Source of the DNA: Polytrichum commune
Taxonomy: Eukaryota; Streptophyta; Polytrichopsida; Polytrichales; Polytrichaceae
NCBI GenBank assembly: GCA_950295325.1
Contig: OX485807.1
Location: 50,498,440-50,562,439, forward strand
Reading direction: 5' to 3'
DNA length: 64,000 bases
The notes under the pieces: generated by a model
Seen by the model: only the letters and a program-made list of their open reading frames with translations
What the model was told of the DNA's origin: nothing
Databases searched by the model: none
Shown: piece after piece, positions 24,535 to 34,926 of the stretch
How the letters are laid out: each line of letters opens with the position of its first letter
How positions within the stretch are numbered: the first letter of the stretch is position 1
Position numbers and translations under genes: made by a program

Positions 24535-24929
24535 TAAGACTTGTAGAGATTTATGGGGCATGATCACATGAAATCATTAATTGCAAACCCGATATCCTAA
24601 TTTGCTTGTCCTTGCTGATTTGGCTAGAGTACAATGTGTATGAACATCCACTTGTGAAAGGCCGTTTAATGTCCAAAATTTAATAAAAACACGAGTGAGA
24701 AACAAACTTGAAAGTAAAAATTTGGAAGCTCTGCTTCGAATTGCTTTAGAGGGACCAGCTGAAAACTTTGATAATATTATTGAATCTTGAGGCAATTCCT
24801 TTGTGGAAAACTCGAACCAAATACCGGTTTTTATATGCTAATCCTTCACGTTATGTGTCTTCTGCAAGTGATGCATCTTGTTCAGTAAGTTCAACTATGT
24901 TTTCTAATTATGAGGATACGGATGTTTAA
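24535..24929 (+). pseudogene. hAT-like transposase remnant, C-terminal dimerisation region
   Basis: The plus strand encodes CRDLWGMI, a stop, then YPNLLVLADLARVQCV, a stop, then CERPFNVQNLIKTRVRNKLE and LEALLRIALEGP. A one-base shift near 24786 leads into LWKTRTKYRFLYANPSRY and a natural-looking end (TAA 24927-24929). The C-ERAFS-x-x-N-x-IKT-x-x-RN-x-L and L-x-ALEGP motifs are typical of the C-terminal hAT dimerisation domain of DUF4371/ZNF862-type transposases. It is on the opposite strand from the remnant at 13400-20400, so it comes from another copy or an inversion. Confidence 0.75.
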
Positions 24930-25016
24930 AAGTTGCATGTATTGTTGTACTAACTAGCCTCTAAAGAATGTATGAACCCTTTTTGGATTTATATATATTT
25001 TTAAAGGCTAAATCCT

Positions 25017-25250
25017 TGGCCCCAAGTTGGTGGGGGCTTGGCAAGGTTCAAATCCTTCCAAGGATACTTGGATTTTCTATCAACACAAATTCACCCCTTT
25101 AAAAGCATAACACCAATTTTTTTTTTACAATATTTAAAAAAAAATCCGACATACAATACAAATCTTCGGAAACATACCGAAACGAAATTCAGAAAGTCGG
25201 AAAATTACCGAATGGTAAAGTTAAATATCGGTTTTTAACCGAGAATGAAA
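25017..25250 (+). repeat. SINE-like tRNA-promoter boxes, right copy
   Basis: A-box-like tggccccaagttgg at 25017-25030 and B-box-like ggttcaaatcc at 25045-25055, 14 bases apart. A T/A-rich body follows with taccgaa and aaaaccgag phrases like the minus-strand copy at 12.54-12.71 kb. The box sequences and shared flanking words support a tRNA-derived SINE family. The spacing is shorter than in most tRNA genes and no tRNA cloverleaf can be drawn. Confidence 0.4.
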
Positions 25251-25329
25251 ATTGAATTTAAGTAGCTTCCGAGCAAAAAATAAAAATCCGAATGTCTTTA
25301 TAAAAGATCGGAAATGTACCGATTTTTGT

Positions 25330-25822
25330 ATAAATTTCCCCGGACTGTGGTGCAAATACACCCTTGGCAGATACTGGGGGACCAGATTGTGCTTGTGCTT
25401 GACCTTGAACTTGGATCTGTTGTCTTAAATTTCGGATTTGTGACACAGATTCGTGTTTGAGTTTCTCATTCTGAGGTTTGAAGAGATGAAGAGACTCATT
25501 CAATTCTTCCTCATGCTGAAAACTTTGGTGCTGGACCGTGATCAACTTCGATTGCAGCCGATGGATTTTCTCACTTTCTTCCATCCCTTGTTTTGATGCC
25601 TGTAATAAATTATTAAAGGTCACGAGGAATGTTGGAACAGAATATTATTCAAGTATCAAAAACCATTATCACTGATATTTTCTCATTGCAGACTCCAACC
25701 AACCATGCTTTCAAATAACATTTTTCAGCTTCCTTGCAAGCGACCCTTTCCATTGTTGGAGCTCAAAAAACTTATAATACCAGCATGTCATGAATCAGTA
25801 GACTTTTTGCAGAAAAATCTAG
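25330..25822 (-). CDS. Coiled-coil gene, downstream exons (unidentified host gene)
   Basis: Reading leftward: an exon-like segment 25822-25781 (14 codons, LDFSAKSLLIHDML) flanked by AG and GT; then 25732-25673 (20 codons, EAEKCYLKAWLVGVCNEKIS) flanked by AG and GT; then from 25599, after ttattacag, a longer exon with about 80 residues rich in E, K, Q and L in heptad-like spacing (ASKQGMEESEKIHRLQSKL onwards). Its end near 25330-25350 is uncertain. All boundaries are phase 0. A problem: the gap between the first two segments is only 48 bp, short for a plant intron, and read straight through it has two stops, so the locus may be a pseudogene. Upstream exons appear at 29246-29534. I do not recognise the protein; a long coiled-coil structural or cytoskeletal protein is a guess. 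Confidence 0.5.
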
Positions 25823-26111
25823 CTTGGAGGCTAAGGCATGCAAGCGTTTTTCGGTTACTTTTCTCAACCGGACATGTATCTTTGATTAATGTGTGGTTAG
25901 GTGAGGATCAAAGAACAAACACCATAAGGACACATGATATTTATATAAGATAGGACTACGTCTTCAAATTGCTAACTACTCCACACCTAATAATGAACAT
26001 AATTGGGAGAATCTATGTATTTAGATAAAGGATTCAAAATATGTGCTTTCAATAACCATAATTTAATCAGGGGAGGTCCAAAGTTTGTTGATGTTTCATC
26101 ATAGATTTGCT

Positions 26112-26287
26112 ATTGCAACACATCATTGAAGGCGTAAAATATGATCAATAGAAGATGAAGACCAAGGATTCAAGAACAAACACCGTAAAAATAAATGTTC
26201 AAAAGAGATTGGACTTCGTCTTTGCAAGTTTTTTCTTGTTCTCCATCTTCTATTGATCAAATTCACGTTTTCATATTGTGTTGCATA
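26112..26287. repeat. Hairpin with about 50-bp inverted arms, MITE-like
   Basis: The left arm (26112-26164, ttgcaacacatcattgaagg onwards) and the reverse complement of the right arm (26237-26287, atgcaacacaatatgaaaac onwards) share gcaacacaat-like, cgt-aa and gatcaatagaagatg words. The loop is about 70 bp and includes aacaaacaccgtaaaaa, a word also seen at 25914. This fits a small foldback or MITE transposon. No clear target duplication, because a solo LTR is inserted at its right end. Confidence 0.6.
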
Positions 26288-26288
26288 A

Positions 26289-27792
26289 TGTCAGCCACAA
26301 ACCCCCACCTTTAGCGTCGTAGTCCAGGTGAGAGCCCGTGGCCAACATTCACTTGTTGACCCCTTAGCTCTAGATGTCCAATTCCACATAAGCCGTTATG
26401 CAAATATTGAACTCACAAGTCTTTATTTAAAGAGTTTAGAGGTACTAGTATTTAGAAATACTTTTACCCCGGCCCTTAAACTACACACGTTGAAACCCCG
26501 GTTGAAACACAATGAAAGTAAATCTAGCCCTACTCTCCTTATTGCCCAAAGCTTACTTATGCCTAAGCTGGGCTTAAACCCCCCTAATCCTAATCCCCTT
26601 CAACCCTCCTAATCCCACAACCTTAACATGGGTGTGGTTCCTACTTATGTCCGGTTACTAGTCGGCTCCCCTCTTCATTACACAGCCACTGCTGCAGCAT
26701 TGAGCTGCTGGTTGATGCCGAGGTACCCCTGGTTCAGAGCCTAAAACCCTTCCAAGCGCATTCCCAGACCAGTTCCCATCCCAGCCATGCTCGGAAGCCG
26801 AGGTCAACCGCCACCAGTAGTCCGAACCTCACTGAAACTGAGGCTACATCCCAGCCAAATCTGCCCAAATGAATGCATCCTTCGTCAACGCCCAACGTAG
26901 TTCTGGTTGCTCAGATGCTGCACTCCGAGTTCTGCCTTACCCTTGGCCACTGGATTGATGGGCTTAACCTCTCGACTTCTCTTCCCAATTCGACTGAATG
27001 CCATTCGAGGCAGAACAAACATTAGCTTCATCTGGTGTACTTGATGCACAAATTTTCAGCTGCTTGGCAGCTCCAGAGTGCCCTCGAAATCCCTCCTCGT
27101 CCAGACTTGCCTCTCTGCTGCAATTGCAAGTGTGAGCTCACATTGTTTTGACCTGATGTGCATGCGCCCTTTCCTTCCTGATTCTGGCCGCCCTTCCAAT
27201 CAGTCGGCCCCCGCCTTCAGACCCCTGTCGAGGATGAATCCTCGGCCACATTCTCCCTCTAAATTCAAGGTTGCAGCATCGACATTGCCTTGCACTTCCC
27301 TCTGTTCCCTCACCAGATTATCACCCCCCTTCGCCCCCTCTCTGGGCCTTACTCGATTGATTCCCCTAGTGCGCCGCTCCAGCGGCGGTGTCCCCTGGTC
27401 TTGAGAGTTGAGAGAGAGAGCGAGCGGCACACCCCACCCAGCCTTCACTGGCCTTGCCTCTCCTGGATCCGAAAATTGGGCCCTGTTCCACTAAAGCCGA
27501 AGGCTAGTCTATCCTAATCCAAACCAACTCCCACCCTTAATCGGACAATTAACTACCAAACCACTGAATCCTAATGCTCTAAGTTTTAACCACAACCAAC
27601 TTGACTTCACAATGTTTTTCTCTTCTTTTTCCACTCTCCCTTTCTTTTGACAATCCATCCAAACTCAACAAACTAACTTAATTCACTTCAACCCAACTCG
27701 CACTTTTAAACACATGAAACTAACTACCAATCCTAAGTCTTACTATCAATTTAAGCATTACTGAAATGTGTGCACCTATTTTTGGGCTCACA
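26289..27792 (-). mobile_element. Solo LTR (1504 bp) with target duplication cataa
   Basis: The block starts tgtcagccacaaaccc and ends tgtgcacctatttttgggctcaca. A perfect 5-bp duplication cataa flanks it at 26284-26288 and 27793-27797. Read on the minus strand it begins TGTGAGCCCAAAAATAGGTG, very like the LTR at 59207 (TGTGAGCCCAAAAGGGTG), so it belongs to the same Gypsy LTR family or a close relative. No internal coding region lies between the duplications, so it is a solo LTR made by LTR-LTR recombination. Frames inside it (26328-27517) are not genes. It lies inside the apparent large intron of the coiled-coil gene. Confidence 0.88.
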
Positions 27793-29245
27793 CATAAGAA
27801 AATCTACAATGAAACATCAACAAAAACTAGATTGAAAATCGGACCTCTCCTAATTTGATTATGGTTATTGAAAAACATGTTCGTTGATTTTCTTGTCTTA
27901 ATACACGGGTTGTCCCAATTGTGTTCACTATCACTAAGTGTGCAGTAGTTAATAAAATTTGAAGATATAGTCTTTAAACATGTGTCTTTATGATATTGGT
28001 TCTCTACTCACCTAATAACACAACAATCAAATATAGGGGTTCCATTAGAAATGGTAACCAAATTACAACCTTGTATCTTACTTGAAATTGGTGAAGAATG
28101 TTCAAGTTATTAGATTCAACACTTCACAAGAAAAGATAAATCATAACACTTGCTATGGTCTATCCAATTATTCTCAGGTCACTAGGCCAACTACATTAAA
28201 TATTGTATTTAGTGTCACCAATTCTATTTCTCTTGCTCAATACTAAATGTAAACCACTCATGTAGTGTCACTAATACTAAACGTAAACCTAACATTATTT
28301 GTCACTCATTGTAGAAAAAATTGGGCATTATATGTTTACAATGTCGCAATTACGATCACTCACTAAGCAATATTTCTCCAATTTTTCAATCATCCATGAT
28401 GTACCATAGTGACATAAAAAACAACATTCAGTGTAGCCATCTTTTAGGTTGTGCGTACCAAGGGGGTTGACAAGCAAAATATAAGAGAAACAATAGAGTT
28501 ATTTGTAAAGCAAAGCATATGAAACCATGGGTTTAGCCCCAAACCATGAGTTTATGAGAATCAACATAAAGTCACCCAAAGTTTTCTTAATGCTTAAATT
28601 ACCATACACAAAAAGTGGTGTTGGACTATTAAAAATTGGCTTTCAAACTTGTCCTACTAGGATGGGTGCACCAAGCTAGCCTTGCATGGGCCAATCCAAT
28701 ATTTAAGGCAACGGATCCCCAACACACACCCTATCATAGACCTTAAAATTCTATCAGTTTTTGAGGTGGAAACAAGAGGTCCCAAAAGTTTCACCTAAAT
28801 TTCAAAATAGGATCCAATACACACTAAGCTAACGACCGATTAATAGAAACCTTTTTTTAAAGAAGGATCAAACCCATGGTTTTGTTCCCCTTTGAGAGAC
28901 TTTATGGATGAGTCTAATGGATGATCCAATTTGTTCAGTTCTAACCTTTAGAAAGAGACCACTTGTTAATGGAGGTAGCCACTTGCAAGCAAACTCAACA
29001 TTGTTCAACGGGAGAAAATTGTTATGTGGGACCAACTTTGATTCTCATATCTTACCCCGCAATTTTACAAATGTAGAGTAAATATGAGTAAGCACAACAA
29101 TATCAAACCGAGTCTGAGTGAACACAATTCATCTACTGAGTAATAAATGTTCTGAAAAGAGAAAGGACTCTATATATTCATGCTAATTGGTGGCGCTATC
29201 CTTTTCTCTGATTTGATGGCCGCATGGGGAATGGCACTAAGCTAC
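27793..29245. other. AT-rich, probably intron of the minus-strand coiled-coil gene
   Basis: No reading frame of note. Several tagtgtcac words (28208, 28263, 28289) recall the inward ends of the dispersed repeat at 3.6 and 9.3 kb. No exon could be recognised between 27793 and 29245. Confidence 0.35.
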
Positions 29246-29534
29246 CTGAGCAAGTGATGGAAGGCTTTGCTTCTTCGCAACCTTAAGAGAGGCCTCAAGT
29301 CTTTCCACCTGTTGCAATCACAAGCTCCAGACTATTATTGTATTAAGTGAGCGAGTGATGAAACTCAATCTAAATGCTCTTTTTGGTTGTATTTTCTAAA
29401 AAGCATGATAATTTGATGAGGTGTAAAGGTGATCTGATCACTATGAAAATTTTGAGTACCTGGTTCTGAAGGGTACCAGTTTGTTTCATCCCGACTGCAT
29501 TATGAACATCCTCAACGTTGTCTTGTGAGATAGC
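29246..29534 (-). CDS. Coiled-coil gene, two upstream exons
   Basis: Minus strand, leftward: exon 29534-29460 (75 bp, 25 codons, starts AISQDNVEDVHNAVG) preceded by taaattgcag and followed by gtactc. Then exon 29308-29246 (63 bp, 21 codons, VERLEASLKVAKKQSLPSLA then Q) preceded by gattgcaacag and followed by gtagct. Both exons are multiples of three in phase 0, with no stops. The second shows leucine and lysine spacing of a coiled coil. They probably belong with the segments at 25.33-25.82 kb (3.4-kb intron containing a solo LTR). The 5' end of the gene was not found; the sequence up to 29686 is GC-rich and does not read as an exon. Product unrecognised. Confidence 0.5.
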
Positions 29535-29686
29535 CTGCAATTTAGGGCCATGCCACACGACCGGCAGCGGCAGTCAACCCGCACCGGTCATTGGCCGGCC
29601 GAGTCCCCTGCTTATCACACGAGAGGGAGCGGCATTTTGTGGAAGGTGAGCTGGCAGGGAATCGGTCCCTGCCAAAGTACCAGGCA

Positions 29687-30659
29687 TGTCGCGCACCTCT
29701 CCATGAGGAGTGCCCGAAACACCATGGGCACAAGGGGGACCCCGGAGTGACACCCGGGACTTGTGGCGCCGTTGGTGAGAGGGCCCAAGTGATCCTAGTG
29801 TGGGTGAGGGCCCCGGGCGTTGGGAACGCCTCCCACCCACCGAGACTAGGAGGCACTAGGGTAAGGCCATGAGCTATGCGTAGCTCATGGCGTGGTGATT
29901 CTAGAATGCTCAAGAACACCTCAAGCGGAGGTGTAAGCTAGGAGTTATGGCCATTTGAGTGGGGCGCTGTCCAGGGGACAGCGCCCTGGTCCAGCAGTGC
30001 CTGGGAGTGATTCCCGGGACTGCCAAGGTTCAAACAGGCATAACTTCGTGAATACTTCCCTAAAGGGGGCAAGTGAGGAGTCCATCAACATCTACGTGAA
30101 GCGTAGATGAAGATGGAGTGGTCGCTTGTTAGCATCAGACATCATACAAGGAAGTTATGATGATCTGAAGCTGCTGGGGGCTTCTAGGCCCAGCGGCTAA
30201 GGGAAAATGTCCACTTGGCCCCAACTCTTGGTAGAGAGACAAGAGGTCTCTTGACGGTGGGGTAGGGGCCCCGCGTGAAGTCCTAGAGGCTTATATGGGT
30301 GAGGTGGTGTGGCCTCACCCACCCAAGGCCGAACCGCAAGGCCTCCATGGGCATTGGCCCATTGTGAGGCCATAGTTGCCTAGTATGGTTTGGGTTGTTG
30401 TAGTGTTGCTCCGGCAATGCGATGATCAACATGGGATTGGACTTCCATGGATGGAAGTCCACATCTAGGAATGGGTTACCGATTAAGGGGTGAGTCCCGA
30501 AAGCAAAGTAGGAGGGTTGGTTCCCTCCTATGAACTATAAGGTCCGGGGTAGGAGGAGCTAACCATTAGCATGGCGGTATGCGAAGGGTTAGCGCTTGTA
30601 ACCTTTGCTAGAAACGAAAATTGGCAAGATTGCTAAGGGGGCTAGCAAGGGTTGCGACA
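29687..30659 (+). mobile_element. Solo LTR A, TGTCGC...GCGACA family (973 bp)
   Basis: Starts tgtcgcgcacctctcc and ends agcaagggttgcgaca. A perfect 5-bp target duplication aggca is present at 29682-29686 and 30660-30664. It is highly similar along its whole length to 32385-33359 and, in reverse orientation, to 46273-47268 and 47400-48370. A TATA-like gcttatatggg occurs near 30290. No internal region, so it is a solo LTR. The long antiparallel frames in this block arise from its GC-rich palindromic composition. Confidence 0.93.
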
Positions 30660-32249
30660 AGGCATCTCCCCTTGGTAACCCTGTCATTTTGGAGCATCGA
30701 CCCTCCTCCCCCTCCCTCCTCCAGCGCCCTCCTTGCGTCTCTGACGAAGCGCACAACACTCCGCACCCACACTTGATTGCAGTTCGACCACCGCAACCTC
30801 CTGGCAACCCTGTGCGCACATTGTCCGGCAACGCTATTGAAGCCCAAGGCGACCACTTTTGACTTGTTTTTTTTTTTTTGGTGTTTTTTTTGTTTTTGAG
30901 TTGCTCCTGAACCCTTGCTGTTGTTCACAATTTTTTGCTATTCGTGTGCTTGGCTTTCATGGATTCACAGGGACCTCCGCCATATGCCGGTGGTGTGCAT
31001 GCGAAGGACGCATCTGCTGGCAATCCTCCTGCGATGGGGTCCGAATTCCGTCCGCAAGGGAGAAGCATTCCACCTGCGCCATTTTTCGGAGGTTTTCCAC
31101 ACCCGGCTGCTCAAATGTTGTTTCTCTTTCCACAATCCTTCATGCCTTCCCTCCCGGGGATGGGGTTTCCACCTACAACCCACGGCGGTCCCAGCGCCCC
31201 CGTGGACCTGATGGCGGGCTCTCACCAGCGCGATTTGCCTGAATGTGTTGCTGAGCAGTCCAAATCGACCAAAAAACGAAGAGTTGCTCGAAAAAAACCA
31301 GAAATCATTCAATTGGATGACGTGAAGGACGAGGTGGACGTCGTGAAGAGTGTGGGCACTGGAAGGATCACTGGGTCATCCAGTTGATCACGATCCGGGG
31401 AGAAATGCACAACACTTTCTCAACGCCTCTTAAGCAATGTGAAGTTGGCAATACCGCCTTCATTTCATTCTAGATGTCTTGTGTGGCGTGTGCAATGTTG
31501 GTTTTCGACCCGGGTAGGGCACTCATACATGTATTTAATAACCCATCTACGACGGAAGGGTATTTATCATGGCGCTATTTATCTAAGAAATTGGAATTCT
31601 TTACACCCTATGAGTACAGATAAATCCAAATTTTGTCATTTTAGATGACCCTATTTGTATTTATAAAGTCGCAAGTGAACTAGTTTCTAGTACCCTATGT
31701 TCCTTATAATTTTTATATTTGACCCTATGAATGACGAATCATAGGACTCTTGAAAGTTTGTAGTGAAAATTCAATAAACCATGTCTAGACAAGCAGCGCA
31801 ACATTGGCGCAAGCAACCCTAGGCAAAAATCAAAAATACAACGCACAAAACAAAGAACACCAAAACCCTCGTCATCCAAATTTTTCATTCGGGAATTTGG
31901 ATTGAAAATGGATAGTTTTCATCCATTGACCACCATAAAATGCATTGTATACCTCTGCCTCAATATTTTTTCTCTACCTACTATTCCCAACCCTATTTTA
32001 GATTGAAAGAATTAGATAAATTGATGCATTATATGGTACCCTTATTTTTTTATACACACAACTTTGTAATTGAAAGGTGTTTCATTGTATCAAAGAATTG
32101 TATAAATTTTCTCGCAAATGAATAAAAAACACCCTACATTCTTTCTCACATGGTTTAATAATTTTTCGCGAGTGCCCTACCCAGGGCTTTCGAATTGCTT
32201 GGCCTGCTTTTAGGTGTGAATTGAATGTCATTGTAAGAACAGTCGTGAA

Positions 32250-33640
32250 TTCCCAGCCATACCTGATTGCAGCCACACATGATCGCAACCCCTGATTGTA
32301 GCACACGCCTGATTGCAGTTTGTGAAACAAACTGTGCTGGATTACAGTATGTGGTACAGACTGTAGTGGATTTCAGTCTGCAGTTGTCGTGCACCTCTCC
32401 ATGAGGAGTGCCCGAAACACCATGGGCACAAGGGGGACCCCGGAGTGACACCCGGGACTTGTGGCGCCGTTGGTGAGAGGGCCCAAGTGATCCTAGTGTG
32501 GGTGAGGGCCCCGGGCGTTGGGAACGCCTCCCACCCACGGAGACTAGGAGGCACTAGGGTAAGGCCATGAGCTATGCGTAGCTCATGGCGTGGTGATTCT
32601 AGAATGCTCAAGAACACCTCAATCGGAGGTGTGAGCTAGGAGTTATGGCCATTTGAGTGGGGCGCTGTCCAGGGGACAGCGCCCTGGTCCAGCAGTGCCT
32701 GGGAGTGATTCCCGGGACTGCCAAGGTTCAAACAGGCATAACTTCCTCAATACTTGCCCGAATGGGGCAAGTGAGGAGTCCATCGGCATCTACGTGAAGC
32801 GTAGATGAAGATGGAGTGGTGGGTTGTTGGAATGAGAAATCATACAAGGAAGTTATGATGGTCTGAAGCTGCTGGGGGCTTCTAGGCCCAGCGGCTAAGG
32901 GAAAATGTCCACTTGGCCCCAACTCTTGGTAGAGAGACAAGAGGTTGGTTGACGGTGGGGTAGGGGCCCCGCGTAGAGTCCTAGAGGCTTATATGGGTGA
33001 GGGAGGTGTGGCCTCACCCACCCGAGGCCAAACAGCAAGGCGTCCATGGGCATTGGCCCATTGTGAAGCCATAGTTGCCTAGTATGGTTCGGGTTGTTGT
33101 AGTGTTGCTCCGGCAATGCGATGAGCAACATAGGATTGGACTTCCATGGATGGAAGTCCACATCTAAGGAATGGTTACCGATTAAGGGGTGAGTCCCAAA
33201 AGCAAAGTAGGAGGGTTGGTTCCCTCCTATGAACTATAAGGTCTGGGGTAGGAGGAGCTAATCATTAGCATGGCGGAATGCGAATGGTTAGCGCTCGTAG
33301 CCTTTGCTAGAATTGAAAATTGGCAAGATTGTCAAGGGGGCTTAGCAAGGGTTGCGACAGCAGTACTGCACGGTGTGGATTGTAGTCTGCTGGAGTTAAG
33401 GTAGTTCTGGATTTCTTGCTCCTGGAATACACTCTATTCTGGTTTGCAGTCTGCTGCCTTACAGTATCTACTGCAACCCAGTCTGCTAGATTAAAGACTG
33501 ATGTATCACAGTATGGCTGGATTGCAGTTTTTTTTAATTGCAGGCTGCTGGATTACAATCTGCTGTATTTCGGGCTGGTGGATTACATTTTTTTGGGAAT
33601 ACAGTCTGCTGCATTTCAGACTGCACTAATAGCTCGAATT
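32250..33640 (+). repeat. Degenerate tandem repeat (ctggattacagtctg-like), split by a solo LTR
   Basis: On both sides of solo LTR B (32250-32384 and 33360-33640) the sequence is an irregular array of ctg-gattgcag, ctggattacag and cagtctgctg words about 15-25 bp apart. The array is continuous when the LTR and one copy of the duplication gcagt are removed. It lies within the apparent intron of the trihelix gene. Confidence 0.7.
32385..33359 (+). mobile_element. Solo LTR B, TGTCGC...GCGACA family (975 bp)
   Basis: Starts tgtcgtgcacctctcc and ends agcaagggttgcgaca. Perfect target duplication gcagt at 32380-32384 and 33360-33364. Only scattered differences from copy A, so both insertions derive from closely related parents. 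Confidence 0.93.
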
Positions 33641-34048
33641 GCTTGTTTCCGACAGTCTGTGCGATTTTCTATTTAGTTTTTGTGGAATTGAAGTGTTTTT
33701 TTCTTGATGTCTTCGAATACCCTCTCACGCTTCCGTGTCGTGTTTAGGTGTGGACAATTGGTCATAGCTTCACACGAAACTTGTGTCAACGAGGCATGTA
33801 GAAAGAAGTGGAGCACAATCTATAACGATTACAAAGAAGACAAGGCGATGAACATGAAGTCCGGCTCGCAGCGATCGGAGAAATGCCGATGATATCACTT
33901 GGTGGACGAGTTCATGTTCGACAAGGCCAATGTCATGTCACGTGCCCATGCTAGTGCTGTGGACGGAGATGGAGTGAAATGCACAACCACTTCGAAGACA
34001 AACACAACCAAACAGAAGAGCGGGGAGAGCACATCGAAACACAGGTAG

Positions 34049-34926
34049 ATCACTCTAAGGCATTTTTGTGCACCACATGCGGCTGGGGTTTTTTTGTTTT
34101 GGGGCTATTTACCTTCAAGGGCTGAATTAAAGCCTCCCTATAATTACTTAAATTTAAAAAATGACCCATTTGTTTGCACCCTTCCATTACTTATATTGTC
34201 CAAGTCACTGCAAGTTTTTGTACTCTATATTCTTTTTAAGTAATAAAAGTTAATCTACTTCCTAACGCAATTGACGAGTGTTGAGGGAAAGCATGGAAAC
34301 AAAGAAGGGTGCAAACAGTAATACCATTGCAAACAAAGTTATGAAGAAAACACATAGTAGACCATAGCAAAGTAATACCATTGCAAACACTGTTATAACA
34401 CTATATTCGTTAAATTGAGACTTTCTCTAGTCTCAAATTAATATATGGATCAAACAACATTCCGTGTTCCGAAACTATATTGAGAACAATCTCAAATATA
34501 TTATATGTTCTAATATCCCAAATCTATTATGTGTGGACATAAGCATATATGGTAGAGCACTCAACACCAACTTCATCAACAAAAACACTTTGGGTAGAGC
34601 ACTCCAAACTAGTTTCACCCAAAAACATATAAAATGATTTCTATTATTAGCATGATCAATAAAATATAGACATTGCAACATACAAAGTGCATGTAATAAA
34701 TGCATATTTCTTCAATGGAAAATTTAGTCCCAAACTTAATAAAAAGATGAACTTCACATTTGTATTGAAATATAGTAAATGGATATTCATCCAACCCCAA
34801 ACAATATAGCATTCGCAAGTTCTACCCAAACTTTGCCCCAAGTTTGAGGAGCACACATATGAGTAATATATATTCGTCGAATTACTGTTTACACTATAAT
34901 CATGCTAACACAATCCTACCAACTTC
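34049..34926. other. AT-rich spacer between convergent genes
   Basis: No gene seen. The short antiparallel frames (60-76 codons) have AT-driven composition. It holds the 3' flanks of both the trihelix-like and the DUF7869-like sequences. Confidence 0.4.

Larger units (their letters stand above)
30959..34048 (+). pseudogene. Trihelix/Myb-SANT-like DNA-binding protein gene, broken
   Basis: Exon 1 starts at ATG 30959 (MDSQGPPPYAGG), has a proline/glycine-rich N-terminus, a basic patch KSTKKRRVARKKPE (residues about 103-116, NLS-like) and an acidic IQLDDVKDEVDVV. A one-base shift near 31358 leads into WKDHWVIQLITIRGEMHNTF, the first helix of a trihelix domain, up to a GT at 31439. Exon 2 begins after tcgtgtttag (33747) and encodes NEACRKKWSTIYNDYKEDK, SGSQRSEKCR, a TGA where a tryptophan is expected, then YHLVDEFMFDKANVMSRAH and a basic tail to TAG 34046-34048. 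The phase across the intron is off by one. A solo LTR (32385-33359) sits in the intron. The domain binds DNA in GT factors and in helper proteins of some transposons. It faces the DUF7869-like gene tail to tail. Confidence 0.65.

Noticed and set aside
29542-30928. Several 80-125 codon frames on both strands around solo LTR A
   Set aside because: The same frames recur in LTR copies B, C and D; they reflect GC-rich palindromic LTR sequence, not genes.
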